DNA of 64,000 nt from Bellilinea sp040754815 (GTDB lineage Bacteria; Chloroflexota; Anaerolineae; Anaerolineales; Anaerolineaceae). The stretch is from NCBI GenBank assembly GCA_040754815.1, contig JBFMBX010000006.1, forward strand, positions 62,001-126,000, given 5' to 3'. How positions within the stretch are numbered: the stretch's first letter is position 1; every line of letters begins with the position of its first letter. The notes under the pieces were generated by a model, which worked only from the letters and a program-made list of their open reading frames with translations, ran no database searches and was not told the origin of the DNA. Below, one piece after another: positions 51,033-59,204 of this stretch. The position numbers were made by a program, and so were the translations under genes.

Positions 51033-51409
51033 ACAAATCCCTTCCGGAGAAAGTTCCTGTCCGTGTACTGAAAGGATGGGCGTGGCTCAAGCGGCAGAAT
51101 CCACATTTCGTGTGGCTGTCGCTGGTGCTGCTGGCTTTTCTGGCGTCCATGTCGTTCAGCGAACCGGTTGCTCCCCGCCAGAGCGCTACCCCCTCGGCGA
51201 CGGCGGCGGTGACCGCGCTGCCATCTTCACTGTCCGGCAGCGAAACTCCCGCTCCGCAGCCCGTTTCAACCCCCTTGCCGGCAGAATTGATTGCCAACCG
51301 CGAGCAGACTTTTGGGATTGTTTTTGGCTCGGTGATGCTGGTGTTGATTGTGGTCATTGGCACGCTGAGCGGCATTGCTGCCCGCCGGCGTAATCAAAAA
51401 GACGGCTGA
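51029..51409 (+). CDS. Small two-helix membrane protein with TP-rich loop
   Basis: A 126-residue protein with a transmembrane helix (PHFVWLSLVLLAFLASM), a Ser/Thr/Pro-rich outside loop and a second helix near the C-terminus (IVFGSVMLVLIVVIGTLSGI). No family is recognised. Its start overlaps the stop of the solute-binding lipoprotein by 4 bp, so the two are translated together and may function together. Confidence 0.7.
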   Translation: MNKSLPEKVPVRVLKGWAWLKRQNPHFVWLSLVLLAFLASMSFSEPVAPRQSATPSATAAVTALPSSLSGSETPAPQPVSTPLPAELIANREQTFGIVFGSVMLVLIVVIGTLSGIAARRRNQKDG

Positions 51410-51421
51410 GAAATTCCCCTG

Positions 51422-52909
51422 CTAGGGGGCTGCTGCTCTGATTGGCTGACGCACCTTCACCAGTGTCAGCACGGAAAAGAGAAAAAGCGCGCCGTAAATG
51501 CTGAAGATGACCAGATAGCCGAGACCGGGTTCAATGTTATTGAAGAAATCGGCAATCGGCCCGCCAATACCTGCCCCGACAATGCCTGCCCCCGCGCCTG
51601 CCAGATTGGAAATGCCCAGATAACGCCCGGCCTCCTGCGGGGGAGCCAACTCGGTACCCAGCGCCCAGTTGGAGGCGTAAAAAGTGCCCGTCCCCAATCC
51701 GATGATGCAGCCTGCCAGAATCACCACGGGGAAGTTCGGCGCAAATAACAATACCAGCGTGCCAGATGCGGCGATCAGACCCGCATAGAAAACCAGCCTT
51801 TTCGGGCCGAAGCGGTCTGCCAGTGTGCCGCCGTAAATGGCGGAAGGAAGAAGAAACAACGCCACGGCTGCCAGCAGCAGGGTGGTGCTGGTGGCCGGAT
51901 TTGGCAGGTGCAGCACATCGCGCAGGTAAAACTGGGCAAAACCCTGAATTGAGCCAACCGCAGCAAGGAAGAGCAGGCGGTTGATCACCCACCAGATGAA
52001 AGAGGTGTGCTGGCGGGCTTCCCGCCCGATGCCGACCGAGGCGCCGAAATAAACTCCAATGAGGATGGAACCGGCCATGGCCGCCAGCCCGGCCAGCCCC
52101 ACCAGCAGGATTTGCACCTCCCGGCTGACGCCCATTTGCGTCAGCCGACTGCCGCTGATGCTCACCAGCCAGACTGCCAGGCGGGTGGCGCCCACAAAAA
52201 TGCCGGTCAGCGCCAGCAGGCGCAGAAAACGGTCGCCGATTCCATCGGCGGGCTTTTGGGTGATGGGCGTTTCGCGGGCAAAGCTCACCGTTACCGCCAT
52301 GGTCAGCAGAAAGCCAACCGCCACAATTCCCATCACCAGCCCCACCCGTCCCTGATCAATGAGCGGGCCGATGAAGATGACCAGAAAGACCGGCAACAGT
52401 TCCAGCACGGCCTTGACGCCCGAAGACCGCCCGCGCTGATTTTCGGGGACGAGGTCGGGTATCAGACCCTGCAACGCGCCCTGAGCAATGTTGGAGGAAA
52501 TTTGCAGCAGGACGATGCCCGCCAGTAGAACGGCATAGGCCGTGGAAATGCCCAGACTGGATTGAAAGACCTCATCCAGCGGCGAACCAATGAACAGGGG
52601 GGTGGCGCCGATGAGCGCGAGGAAAAGCACGTTTGCCAGCGCACCGCCAAAGATGAACGGCCGCCGCCGCCCGAACCGGGAAGTACTGCGGTCCGATAAC
52701 ATGCCGCCCAGCGGTTGGACCAGCATGGCCACCGTCAGGCCGATCACCCGCACGTTGGCGAGGTAGGTGTTTTTCTGCTCTTCCGGCATGAACAGCAGTA
52801 CCAGATAGGGCAGCAGCAGCGGGGTGATGACCCCCGAGGCGATGTTGATCCCCAGCCAGTAGGCGTTGAGGGTGATGTGGTCGAGCCAGGTCAACTTTTT
52901 TTCTTGCAT
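51422..52909 (-). CDS. Major facilitator superfamily transporter
   Basis: A 495-residue protein with about twelve transmembrane helices. The segment GGMLSDRSTSRFGRRRPFIFGG is the loop-2/3 signature of MFS carriers, resembling GPH and sucrose-type sugar transporters. A second basic loop (GGTLADRFGPKRLVFYAG) matches the repeat in the second half. The substrate cannot be told; a sugar or organic solute is likely. It starts 18 bp downstream of the TIM-barrel isomerase gene on the same strand, so the two probably form an operon. Confidence 0.88.
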   Translation of the reverse strand: MQEKKLTWLDHITLNAYWLGINIASGVITPLLLPYLVLLFMPEEQKNTYLANVRVIGLTVAMLVQPLGGMLSDRSTSRFGRRRPFIFGGALANVLFLALIGATPLFIGSPLDEVFQSSLGISTAYAVLLAGIVLLQISSNIAQGALQGLIPDLVPENQRGRSSGVKAVLELLPVFLVIFIGPLIDQGRVGLVMGIVAVGFLLTMAVTVSFARETPITQKPADGIGDRFLRLLALTGIFVGATRLAVWLVSISGSRLTQMGVSREVQILLVGLAGLAAMAGSILIGVYFGASVGIGREARQHTSFIWWVINRLLFLAAVGSIQGFAQFYLRDVLHLPNPATSTTLLLAAVALFLLPSAIYGGTLADRFGPKRLVFYAGLIAASGTLVLLFAPNFPVVILAGCIIGLGTGTFYASNWALGTELAPPQEAGRYLGISNLAGAGAGIVGAGIGGPIADFFNNIEPGLGYLVIFSIYGALFLFSVLTLVKVRQPIRAAAP

Positions 52910-52927
52910 GGGGCTGCTCCGTTTGAT

Positions 52928-53821
52928 TCAGGATAAGAGATGAGGGCGCAGGTTTTGAATGACCCGCAGGGAATCAAGCGCCTGCGGGACGGTCAATTCA
53001 AAAATAAAAGGCCCCTGAAAGCCGGCCTCGCTCAGCCGGTCGAGCAGGCGGGCGGTATCCAGACTGCCGCTGCCGAGCGGTTGATGGTCCATACCGTAGG
53101 CGGGTTTACCGCCGGCTGGCGGAAGGGGGCAGTCGTGCAGGTGAACCTCGCCCAACCGCGGCAGCACCTGTTCCAGTACGGTGAAGAAATCCAGTTGACC
53201 GGCGAAACCGGCCAGCACATGACCGGTATCCAGACAAAGCGAGAGGTCAAGGCGCTCGGCCATTTCCAGCGTCAGGTCGAAGGGAAACTCAATGGTTTCG
53301 ACGGCCAGTTTTCGCGGCGGCAGTCCGGTTTGCCCCAAAACTTCCTGAATGGACTGCAGGGCATTCTGTTGAAACTGGCGCAGAATCAACCCCTTGCCGG
53401 CAGGCGGCAGGCGCATTTGATAAAATTCGGCCGCCAGTGCGCCGGTGGCGTGGAGTACGTAACATTCCGGCTGCAGCGGCAGGGTGGCGCGGATGCAGTC
53501 GGTCAGCGCCTGCACCGAGCCGAGCCGCACTGGTTGCAACGGGGTGGAAGGCTCAACCGACCAGAGCGGCAGGTGGACGGTGTATGAAAGCCCCAGTTCG
53601 GTTTTCAACTGCGCCAGTTCTTCGATGGCAGGCGGGGCAAAGGTGTGCGGAAACCACATGCCCAGATCGCCGCCCAGTTCGATGAGCGAGAAACCGGCGG
53701 CGTGCAGGCGGCGAATCAGCGCGGCGTGGCTGAAGGCGGCGGCGTGATGCAGGGCTTCCTGTGGGCTGCTGACCGGCGGGAGAACGGCCTCCATTTGCAT
53801 TGCCATGATTCCAAATCTCAT
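52928..53821 (-). CDS. Sugar phosphate isomerase/epimerase-like TIM-barrel protein
   Basis: A 297-residue protein of the xylose isomerase-like TIM-barrel superfamily (AP endonuclease 2 type). Strands with metal-ligand Glu, Asp and His include KLAVETIEFPFD, LSLCLDTGHVLAGFAG, GEVHLHDCPLPPA and GPFIFELTVPQAL. The acidic and His residues are the divalent-metal ligands of these enzymes. The exact substrate is not clear. The ATG at 53821 follows GAGGTCACAG. It lies just upstream of the MFS transporter gene, suggesting a shared carbohydrate role. Confidence 0.85.
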   Translation of the reverse strand: MRFGIMAMQMEAVLPPVSSPQEALHHAAAFSHAALIRRLHAAGFSLIELGGDLGMWFPHTFAPPAIEELAQLKTELGLSYTVHLPLWSVEPSTPLQPVRLGSVQALTDCIRATLPLQPECYVLHATGALAAEFYQMRLPPAGKGLILRQFQQNALQSIQEVLGQTGLPPRKLAVETIEFPFDLTLEMAERLDLSLCLDTGHVLAGFAGQLDFFTVLEQVLPRLGEVHLHDCPLPPAGGKPAYGMDHQPLGSGSLDTARLLDRLSEAGFQGPFIFELTVPQALDSLRVIQNLRPHLLS

Positions 53822-53926
53822 CTGTGACCTCGTTGGGGTGGAGTTTAAAGGATTAAACCCGCTACGCTTTCATTGTATTCAAACGGCTTCAATTGCAAAG
53901 CCAAAACAGGCGGTCTTAACCGGAAA

Positions 53927-54841
53927 TTAACGGGTAAACAACAATGCCACACCGCTCAGGGCCAGCAGGGCACCGAGAACCGCCCGCGGGGTGATTTTTT
54001 CACCCCGCAGAGCAGCAATTGGCAGGATGAATAACGGGCTGGCCGAGAGAAAAGTCTGGACGATGCCGGCCGGCGTGAGGGCGATAGAAACCTGCTGCAG
54101 CCACATGGCCAGATAGGTGCCGATGAAGGTGGCCGCCGCCAGCGTGAGCCACAAGCCCGGCTGGGCCTGAAAAACAGCACGGCTGACGAGCGGCCGGCGG
54201 CGCACCAGCGACCACGCCGCCAGCACAACCACGGCGGCGCCGAGGCGCAGAATGGTGCTTTGCAGTGAATCCACAGCGGTGCGGGTCAGCGCAAGGCGTG
54301 AAAGCACCAGCGCCACCGACTGGGAAAGAGCCGCCAGAAAGCCAAACCATAAGCCGCGTTTGAGGTCGAAGGCGGGCGCTGAATCGGGGGTGCGCTCCAG
54401 AATCACCCAGATAATCCCCAGCACCGTCAGAAAAATGCCCAGCCACGCCAGCCACGAGAGGTTTTCTCCCAGTGCGCCCCAGGCAATCAACCCCACCATC
54501 GGCGGGGCAAGCGTGGCCAGCAGCAGGGTGCGCCGCGGGCCGAGGTGCTGAAGCGCTTGCAGGTAGGCACTGTCTCCCAGAGTGATGCCGATCACGCCGC
54601 TGACCAGTAGCAGCCCAAACGCATTGGCCGGTATGGCTTGCAGGCCGCCGCCGCTCAGGTAGAGGGTGAGGATCAGCAGAATCAGCGCCAGCAGCCCCTT
54701 GAGAAAGTTGACCTCGATCACCGAAAGGCGGCTGCCCAGCCGGGTGAACCACAGCGAAGCCAGCGCCCACAGAAAAGCGGCGGTCAACGCAGCCAGACCG
54801 CCGCCGACGGGTGAGATGAGCAATTGAGGGAGGGCATCCAT
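53927..54841 (-). CDS. EamA/DMT-family transporter
   Basis: A 304-residue protein with about ten transmembrane helices in two homologous EamA halves: AALTAAFLWALASLWFTRLG in the first and LWFGFLAALSQSVALVLSRLA in the second, with LFILPIAALRGEKITPRAVLGALLALSGVALL at the end. The family exports amino acids, nucleotides or drugs. The substrate is unknown. It is transcribed alone on the minus strand, divergently from the HtrA-like gene. Confidence 0.9.
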   Translation of the reverse strand: MDALPQLLISPVGGGLAALTAAFLWALASLWFTRLGSRLSVIEVNFLKGLLALILLILTLYLSGGGLQAIPANAFGLLLVSGVIGITLGDSAYLQALQHLGPRRTLLLATLAPPMVGLIAWGALGENLSWLAWLGIFLTVLGIIWVILERTPDSAPAFDLKRGLWFGFLAALSQSVALVLSRLALTRTAVDSLQSTILRLGAAVVVLAAWSLVRRRPLVSRAVFQAQPGLWLTLAAATFIGTYLAMWLQQVSIALTPAGIVQTFLSASPLFILPIAALRGEKITPRAVLGALLALSGVALLFTR

Positions 54842-54984
54842 AGGCTTGCGGGCAATCTTATCACATCTTTGCCGGGCGGGGTAGTTGCCCGTCCGGCCCT
54901 GCCCGATCTTCCGGGTGGGGGCATCCGCCGAACGGCAGAGGCAAACGGGAAGCCGCGCCGTTATACTGAAATCAGGCAGGCGGG

Positions 54985-55013
54985 TTGCCCTGCCAGAGGC
55001 ATATCGTTATACT
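54985..55013 (+). promoter_or_regulatory. Promoter of the HtrA-like/LuxR genes
   Basis: TTGCCC (54985-54990) and TATACT (55008-55013) are 17 bp apart. The sequence CGTTATACTGAAA occurs twice, 46 bp apart (54959-54971 and 55005-55017), and a GGCAGG/CCTGCC inverted repeat lies between the copies; this may mark a duplicated promoter or operator. Confidence 0.6.
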
Positions 55014-55030
55014 GAAACAGGAGGCATAGA

Positions 55031-55942
55031 ATGACAAACGAAGAGCAGGATCAATTGATGGGAAAAGTTTCGCAGGGGTGGATGCGCGCAGCCGAACGCG
55101 CTTCGTCCTTTACGGTGCTGGTGGATGCCCGCAAACGACTGCCCGCCAGCGGCGTGGCTTATTCGAGTAGTTTGATCATAACCGCCGATCATGTGGTCGA
55201 ACGGGAGGAAAATATCCGCGTTTTGCTGGCGGACGGCAGTGTGCATTCTGCTTCGCTGGCCGGGCGCGACCCCGCCAATGATCTGGCGCTACTCCGTCTG
55301 GAAGATGAACACCTGACCCCGGCTCAACTGGCAGAAGGAGAAGGCCGGGTTGGCCAGCCGGCACTGACCGTTGCCCGCCCCACCCCCGACGGCATTGAGG
55401 TGGGTTGGGCGTTGATTTCGGCCATTGGCGGGCCGGTGCGCACCCTGCGCGGCGGCCTGCTGCGGCGGTATTTCCGGCTGGATGCCACACCTTACCCCGG
55501 TTTTTCGGGCGGGGCGCTGATTGACCTGAACGGCCGCCTGCTGGGTATCAATACCTCCGGGCTGGCGGGGGGAACTTTTCTTTCCATTCCGGTGAGCATT
55601 GCGTGGGAGATCGGCGGCGTGCTGGCTCAGCACGGGCGCATCCGCCGCGGGTATCTCGGCATCCGCAGCCAGCCGGTTGAAATTCCGCCGGCCCTGCAGC
55701 AGGTGCTGAAACGCACGCAGGAACGCGGTTTGCTGCTGGTGGGTGTGGAGGAAGGCACCCCTGCTGCTCAGGCCGGTTTACTGGTAGGGGATATTCTGGC
55801 GGCTCTGAACGGTCAGCCGTTGAATGACCCGGAAGAGCTGGTTACCGTCCTTACGGCGGATGTGGTGGGCAAAGCGGTTACCCTTGAATTGCTGCGCGGC
55901 GGTCAGCGCGTGGAAAAGCAGGTTACCGTGGGCGAGCGTTGA
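55031..55942 (+). CDS. HtrA/DegP-like serine protease with PDZ domain, no signal peptide
   Basis: A 303-residue trypsin-like protease with a C-terminal PDZ domain. The catalytic triad is visible: His in ITADHVV, Asp in PANDLALLRL and Ser in PGFSGGALIDL (GNSGG is usual, GFSGG here). The PDZ domain spans about 200-300 (RRGYLGIRSQPVEIPP, GLLVGVEEGTPAAQAGLLVGDILAALNG). There is no N-terminal signal or membrane segment, unlike most HtrA proteases, so a cytoplasmic role is inferred. The ATG at 55031 follows GGAGGCATAGA. A LuxR-type gene follows 9 bp later. Confidence 0.85.
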   Translation: MTNEEQDQLMGKVSQGWMRAAERASSFTVLVDARKRLPASGVAYSSSLIITADHVVEREENIRVLLADGSVHSASLAGRDPANDLALLRLEDEHLTPAQLAEGEGRVGQPALTVARPTPDGIEVGWALISAIGGPVRTLRGGLLRRYFRLDATPYPGFSGGALIDLNGRLLGINTSGLAGGTFLSIPVSIAWEIGGVLAQHGRIRRGYLGIRSQPVEIPPALQQVLKRTQERGLLLVGVEEGTPAAQAGLLVGDILAALNGQPLNDPEELVTVLTADVVGKAVTLELLRGGQRVEKQVTVGER

Positions 55943-55951
55943 GGGGGGTGG

Positions 55952-56617
55952 ATGGAAGGCGAGGCGCCGCATCGAAAAGAAAATCCGGTTCGGGCTGTTC
56001 TGCTCAGTCCGGGCGGTGCCATCCGCACCGGTTTGCGCTCACTGCTGCAAAGCGGCGGATGGGTGGAGATCGTTCAAGAAATGACGCACCCCGCCGATTT
56101 GAGTGCTGTGGATGAAACGGTGGAAGTGCTGGTGGTTGTTCTGCCTCCGCGGGAGTGGATTGAACTAGACAAGCACCTGCCGCCGGGCAATCCGTTGGCC
56201 GTGCTGCTGCTGGTGAGGGATTGGGAAGAGGCGGGCAGTGTGCCTCTCCCGCCCATTTTTTACAATCGCGCGGTTGGGTTGCTGCCGCTGGAGGTGGAAG
56301 AGGCAACCTTGCTGGCAGCGGTCGGCGCGCTGGTTGAGGGGCTTTCGGTCGGCCTGCCCGGCTGGTTCAACCGCCTGACCCGCCCGGGCGGGATGCCGGC
56401 CAGCGCCCCGGCGGGGGAGGAAAAATTAACCCCCCGCGAGGTGGATGTGCTGGAGCAGTTAGCGCAGGGGCTGACCAACAAGCAGATTGCGCTGGCGCTG
56501 GGCATCAGCGAGCATACGGTCAAATATCACATCTCGGCTGTGTATGCCAAACTGGGGGTGATGAACCGCGCCGAGGCGGTGCGGGTGGGAGCGCGCCGGG
56601 GTTACCTGAAAATCTAG
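55952..56617 (+). CDS. LuxR-family regulator with a receiver-like domain lacking the phospho-acceptor Asp
   Basis: A 221-residue protein. The C-terminus is a clear LuxR helix-turn-helix (KLTPREVDVLEQLAQGLTNKQIALALGISEHTVKYHISAVYAKLGV). The N-terminus is receiver-like in length and pattern, but the acidic pair is replaced (VLLSPGG) and the phosphorylated Asp region reads VLVVVLPPR. Normal phosphorylation is therefore unlikely and control may be by binding or expression. It follows the HtrA-like gene by 9 bp and overlaps the convergent YibE/F-like gene by 4 bp. Confidence 0.85.
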   Translation: MEGEAPHRKENPVRAVLLSPGGAIRTGLRSLLQSGGWVEIVQEMTHPADLSAVDETVEVLVVVLPPREWIELDKHLPPGNPLAVLLLVRDWEEAGSVPLPPIFYNRAVGLLPLEVEEATLLAAVGALVEGLSVGLPGWFNRLTRPGGMPASAPAGEEKLTPREVDVLEQLAQGLTNKQIALALGISEHTVKYHISAVYAKLGVMNRAEAVRVGARRGYLKI

Positions 56618-57837
56618 TGGTGATGGGCGTGTTCCTCGCTGCCGGTTTCGGGGCCGAGCCAGCGCCGCCACCTGCCCAGCCGCGGGGAGTTGACGGCTGC
56701 CAGACAGGCCAAAAAAGTGGTGATCGGCACGGAGGCGAACAGGCCGATGGAACCCACCAGCGTGCGCACCACCTCTTCGGCGATGAAATCGAGGTTTAGC
56801 AGCAGGGCTGGATTTTGATTGTTGAGTGAGAAGAGCAGCAGCATGGGCAAGGAAGCGCCCGCATAGGCCAGCACCAGCGTGTTGACCGTGGCGGCAACAT
56901 GATCGCGCCCGATGTTCATCGCCCGCCGGTAGAGAAAACCCAGTGAAAGGGCCGGGTTTGCGCCGTGCAGTTCAAAAACGGCCGAGGACTGGCTGATGAC
57001 CAGATCATCCAGCACGCCCAGCGCGCCGATGATCATGCCGCCCAGCAGCAGGCCGCGCAGGTCAATCGGTGTGGCGGTCATCTGGGCGAGGAACATCACA
57101 TTTTCATCGCCCAAACCGCTCAGGCGGGTGAAGTTGATCGAAAGCCACGCCAGCGTGCCGGTGATGATCAGCGCGATGAGCATACCCAACACGGCGGCGT
57201 GGGTTTTCAGCGTCCAGCCATAGACAATGTAGAGCGAAACTGCCAGAAAGCCGAACGAGCCGATGATACTGACCAGCACGGGGTTATTGCCCGCCAGAAT
57301 CTGCGGGATGATGTAGAGGACGATGACCAGCAGGCTGAGGACGATACCCAGCAGGCCGCGCAGCCCCTTCCAGCCGCCGATCAGCACGCTGACCAGCACG
57401 AACAGCAGGAACAATTGCAGGATGCTGCCGGTGCGGATGAAATCGGTGAAAAAAGCGACGATTTGCCCGTCCGGCCTGACGCCGACGGTGATCAGCACCA
57501 CCTCGCCGGGGCGCACATCGGCATCGTTGGAGCGGACTTGCTGAAGGCCGTACTCGATTTCGACGATGCGGCCACTGAATTCGCCTTCCAGCACGCGGGC
57601 GGTAAAGACCTGATAGCGCTGGGGGCGTTCGCCCAGCGTGATCTGCCCGCTTTCGAGGATTTCCAGCACCTCGGCGCGCACGGTGCTGGAATCATAACCG
57701 ACCTGACCGGCCGGACGTTCGGTGCTGAACAGCCCGCCCAGCCGGGGGGTGAGCCAGATGATCAGCCCAACGCCGGCGATCAACGCCAGCAGGCTGAGCG
57801 CGAGGGCAAGGCGGTTTTTGGGGTGGTGAAAAGACAT
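56614..57837 (-). CDS. YibE/F-like membrane protein
   Basis: A 407-residue membrane protein. The N-terminal helix (LALALSLLALIAGVGLIIW) is followed by a soluble domain of about 90 residues (YQVFTARVLEGEFSGRIVEI) and then about eight helices with the YibE/F signature RGLLLGGMIIGALGVLDDLVISQSSAVFEL. Its biological role is not established. The C-terminus is His-rich (EEHAHHH). The start at 57837 has no ribosome site but TATAAT lies 12 nt upstream, which suggests a very short leader; an upstream ATG at 57903 is less likely. Confidence 0.85.
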   Translation of the reverse strand: MSFHHPKNRLALALSLLALIAGVGLIIWLTPRLGGLFSTERPAGQVGYDSSTVRAEVLEILESGQITLGERPQRYQVFTARVLEGEFSGRIVEIEYGLQQVRSNDADVRPGEVVLITVGVRPDGQIVAFFTDFIRTGSILQLFLLFVLVSVLIGGWKGLRGLLGIVLSLLVIVLYIIPQILAGNNPVLVSIIGSFGFLAVSLYIVYGWTLKTHAAVLGMLIALIITGTLAWLSINFTRLSGLGDENVMFLAQMTATPIDLRGLLLGGMIIGALGVLDDLVISQSSAVFELHGANPALSLGFLYRRAMNIGRDHVAATVNTLVLAYAGASLPMLLLFSLNNQNPALLLNLDFIAEEVVRTLVGSIGLFASVPITTFLACLAAVNSPRLGRWRRWLGPETGSEEHAHHH

Positions 57838-57849
57838 GGTCAGGGGAAG

Positions 57850-57855
57850 ATTATA
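57850..57855 (-). promoter_or_regulatory. -10 box close to the YibE/F-like start codon
   Basis: TATAAT on the minus strand lies 12 nt before the ATG at 57837. No Shine-Dalgarno sequence is present between them. Confidence 0.45.
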
Positions 57856-57962
57856 GCATAGGGGGATGGGAGAGCTAAAGTAATCAACGTTTTTTACTAA
57901 CACTTAAAAACCCACTTTTCTTCTGGCATGGAATATGCTATGATGATGTCAGATTATCCGTA

Positions 57963-58271
57963 ATGACGAGGCTGTTTACTATGGAAGACCGCTTATCCCC
58001 CAATACTGCCAATACCCGCCGCGCCAACCGCATTCTGTGGGAACGGCCGGTGCTGATCGTTGACCCCGTGCGCGCCAGCGGCAAGACCATCAACGTCAGT
58101 GCCGTGGGCATTCTGCTTTCCACCGACCGCCACCTCAACCTGCCGCTGGGGGCCGAAATTGCTCTCTCTATCCCCCATCTGGAAGGACGCGATTCGATGG
58201 TGGTGCACGGTAAGGTGGTGCGGGTGGAACGCACCGCCCGCGATATGCGCGTGGCGGTCAACCTGACCTGA
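57963..58271 (+). CDS. PilZ-domain protein
   Basis: A 102-residue PilZ protein expected to bind cyclic-di-GMP. The RxxxR motif is present in RRANRILWERPV and the (D/N)xSxxG motif in TINVSAVGILLS. The rest (GAEIALSIPHLEGRDSMVVHGKVVRVER) is a typical PilZ barrel. It has no effector domain, so it probably acts on a partner protein. The start could be the ATG at 57963 or 57981; neither has a strong ribosome site. A terminator follows at 58312. Confidence 0.85.
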   Translation: MTRLFTMEDRLSPNTANTRRANRILWERPVLIVDPVRASGKTINVSAVGILLSTDRHLNLPLGAEIALSIPHLEGRDSMVVHGKVVRVERTARDMRVAVNLT

Positions 58272-58311
58272 GGTTCTGCCGGTTTATTGAAGAGAAGGGG
58301 CGTTTTTCAGT

Positions 58312-58337
58312 CTGCCTGCCGGGAGCGGGCAGTTTTT
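58312..58337 (+). terminator. Intrinsic terminator of the PilZ gene
   Basis: CTGCCTGC (58312-58319) pairs with GCGGGCAG (58325-58332) with one G-T pair, followed by TTTTT. Confidence 0.8.
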
Positions 58338-58427
58338 GTTTTATGAAAGGGTGATACCTCAACTCGGCGGGGTGATGGCGAGCATCCCCCGCCTGTACGA
58401 AACGGATATGAAATTTACCGGCTTGAA

Positions 58428-58456
58428 TTGACTCCACCTATAAATCGTAGTATTAT
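58428..58456 (+). promoter_or_regulatory. Promoter of the superoxide dismutase gene
   Basis: TTGACT (58428-58433) and TATTAT (58451-58456) are 17 bp apart. The leader of about 70 nt contains a CCCC-GAACGGGT-GGGG inverted repeat and the ribosome site AAAGGAATTG. Confidence 0.75.
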
Positions 58457-58469
58457 TATCATAATAATA
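58451..58469. promoter_or_regulatory. 19-bp perfect palindrome over the superoxide dismutase -10 box (Fur/PerR-like)
   Basis: TATTATTATCATAATAATA is a perfect 9-1-9 palindrome covering the -10 box and likely start site. Its A+T-rich form resembles Fur-family (Fur, PerR) boxes. Binding would block transcription. Confidence 0.65.
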
Positions 58470-58532
58470 TAAATAAATACCCCGAACGGGTGGGGATATT
58501 CACGAAAAAAATAAAAGAAAGGAATTGAAAAC

Positions 58533-59150
58533 ATGGCAAAAGTATTTGAACTGCCTCCCCTGAAATATGCCTTCAACGCACTGGAGCCCGCCATTGATGC
58601 CCGCACGATGGAGATTCACCACGATAAGCATCACGGCGCTTACGTGGCCAACCTGAACAAAGCGCTGGAAAGCGCGCCTGAATGGTTCGACCACCCCATC
58701 GAAGAGATTTTGCGCCGCATCAACGAAGTGCCGGAGAGCATTCGCACGGCGGTGCGCAACAACGGCGGCGGGCACCTCAATCACACCCTCTTCTGGGAGT
58801 GGATTGCCCCCGGTGGCAGCAAAACCCCGGTGGGTGAGATTGCCAGAGCCATTGACGCCACTTTTGGCTCTTACGATGCCTTTGTGGAAAAGTTCAGCAA
58901 CGCTGCAATCACTCGCTTTGGCTCCGGCTGGGCATGGCTGGTGCTGGATGGCGAGAAGAAACTGCAGGTCTATTCCACCGCAAATCAGGACAGCCCCTAC
59001 ATGGATGGGCACATTCCGCTGCTGGGGCTGGATGTGTGGGAACACGCCTACTACCTGCACTACCAGAACCGCCGGCCCGACTATGTCAAGGCTTTCTGGA
59101 CGATTGTCAACTGGGATTTTGTGGAAAGCCGATATCAGGCCAACCGCTAG
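58533..59150 (+). CDS. Fe/Mn superoxide dismutase
   Basis: A 205-residue enzyme that converts superoxide to peroxide and oxygen. Metal ligands are seen in MEIHHDKHHGAYVANLN, NNGGGHLNHTLFWEWIAP, and LDVWEHAYYLHYQNRR (Asp and His ligands). The segment GSGWAWLVLDGEKKL is also conserved. Fe and Mn forms cannot be told apart from these residues alone. The ATG at 58533 follows AAAGGAATTGAAAAC. It has a good promoter covered by a Fur/PerR-like palindrome. Confidence 0.95.
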   Translation: MAKVFELPPLKYAFNALEPAIDARTMEIHHDKHHGAYVANLNKALESAPEWFDHPIEEILRRINEVPESIRTAVRNNGGGHLNHTLFWEWIAPGGSKTPVGEIARAIDATFGSYDAFVEKFSNAAITRFGSGWAWLVLDGEKKLQVYSTANQDSPYMDGHIPLLGLDVWEHAYYLHYQNRRPDYVKAFWTIVNWDFVESRYQANR

Positions 59151-59174
59151 ACCCCTTTTTTTAGATTCAACCTC

Positions 59175-59204
59175 AGGGCGGCCCTTTTATGCGGCCGCCT
59201 TTTG
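59175..59204 (+). terminator. Likely terminator of the superoxide dismutase gene
   Basis: GGCGGC (59177-59182) pairs with GCCGCC (59194-59199), followed by TTTTG. The hairpin overlaps the last codons of the convergent gene. Confidence 0.6.

Noticed and set aside
54842..55030. Possible small RNA in the 189-bp gap before the HtrA-like gene
   Set aside because: Only promoter-like repeats and a short hairpin are visible; no terminator or other RNA gene signal.
56965..57861. 298-residue open frame on the plus strand opposite the YibE/F-like gene
   Set aside because: Gln/Asp/His-rich translation with no domain; the minus strand has clear helices and a family signature.
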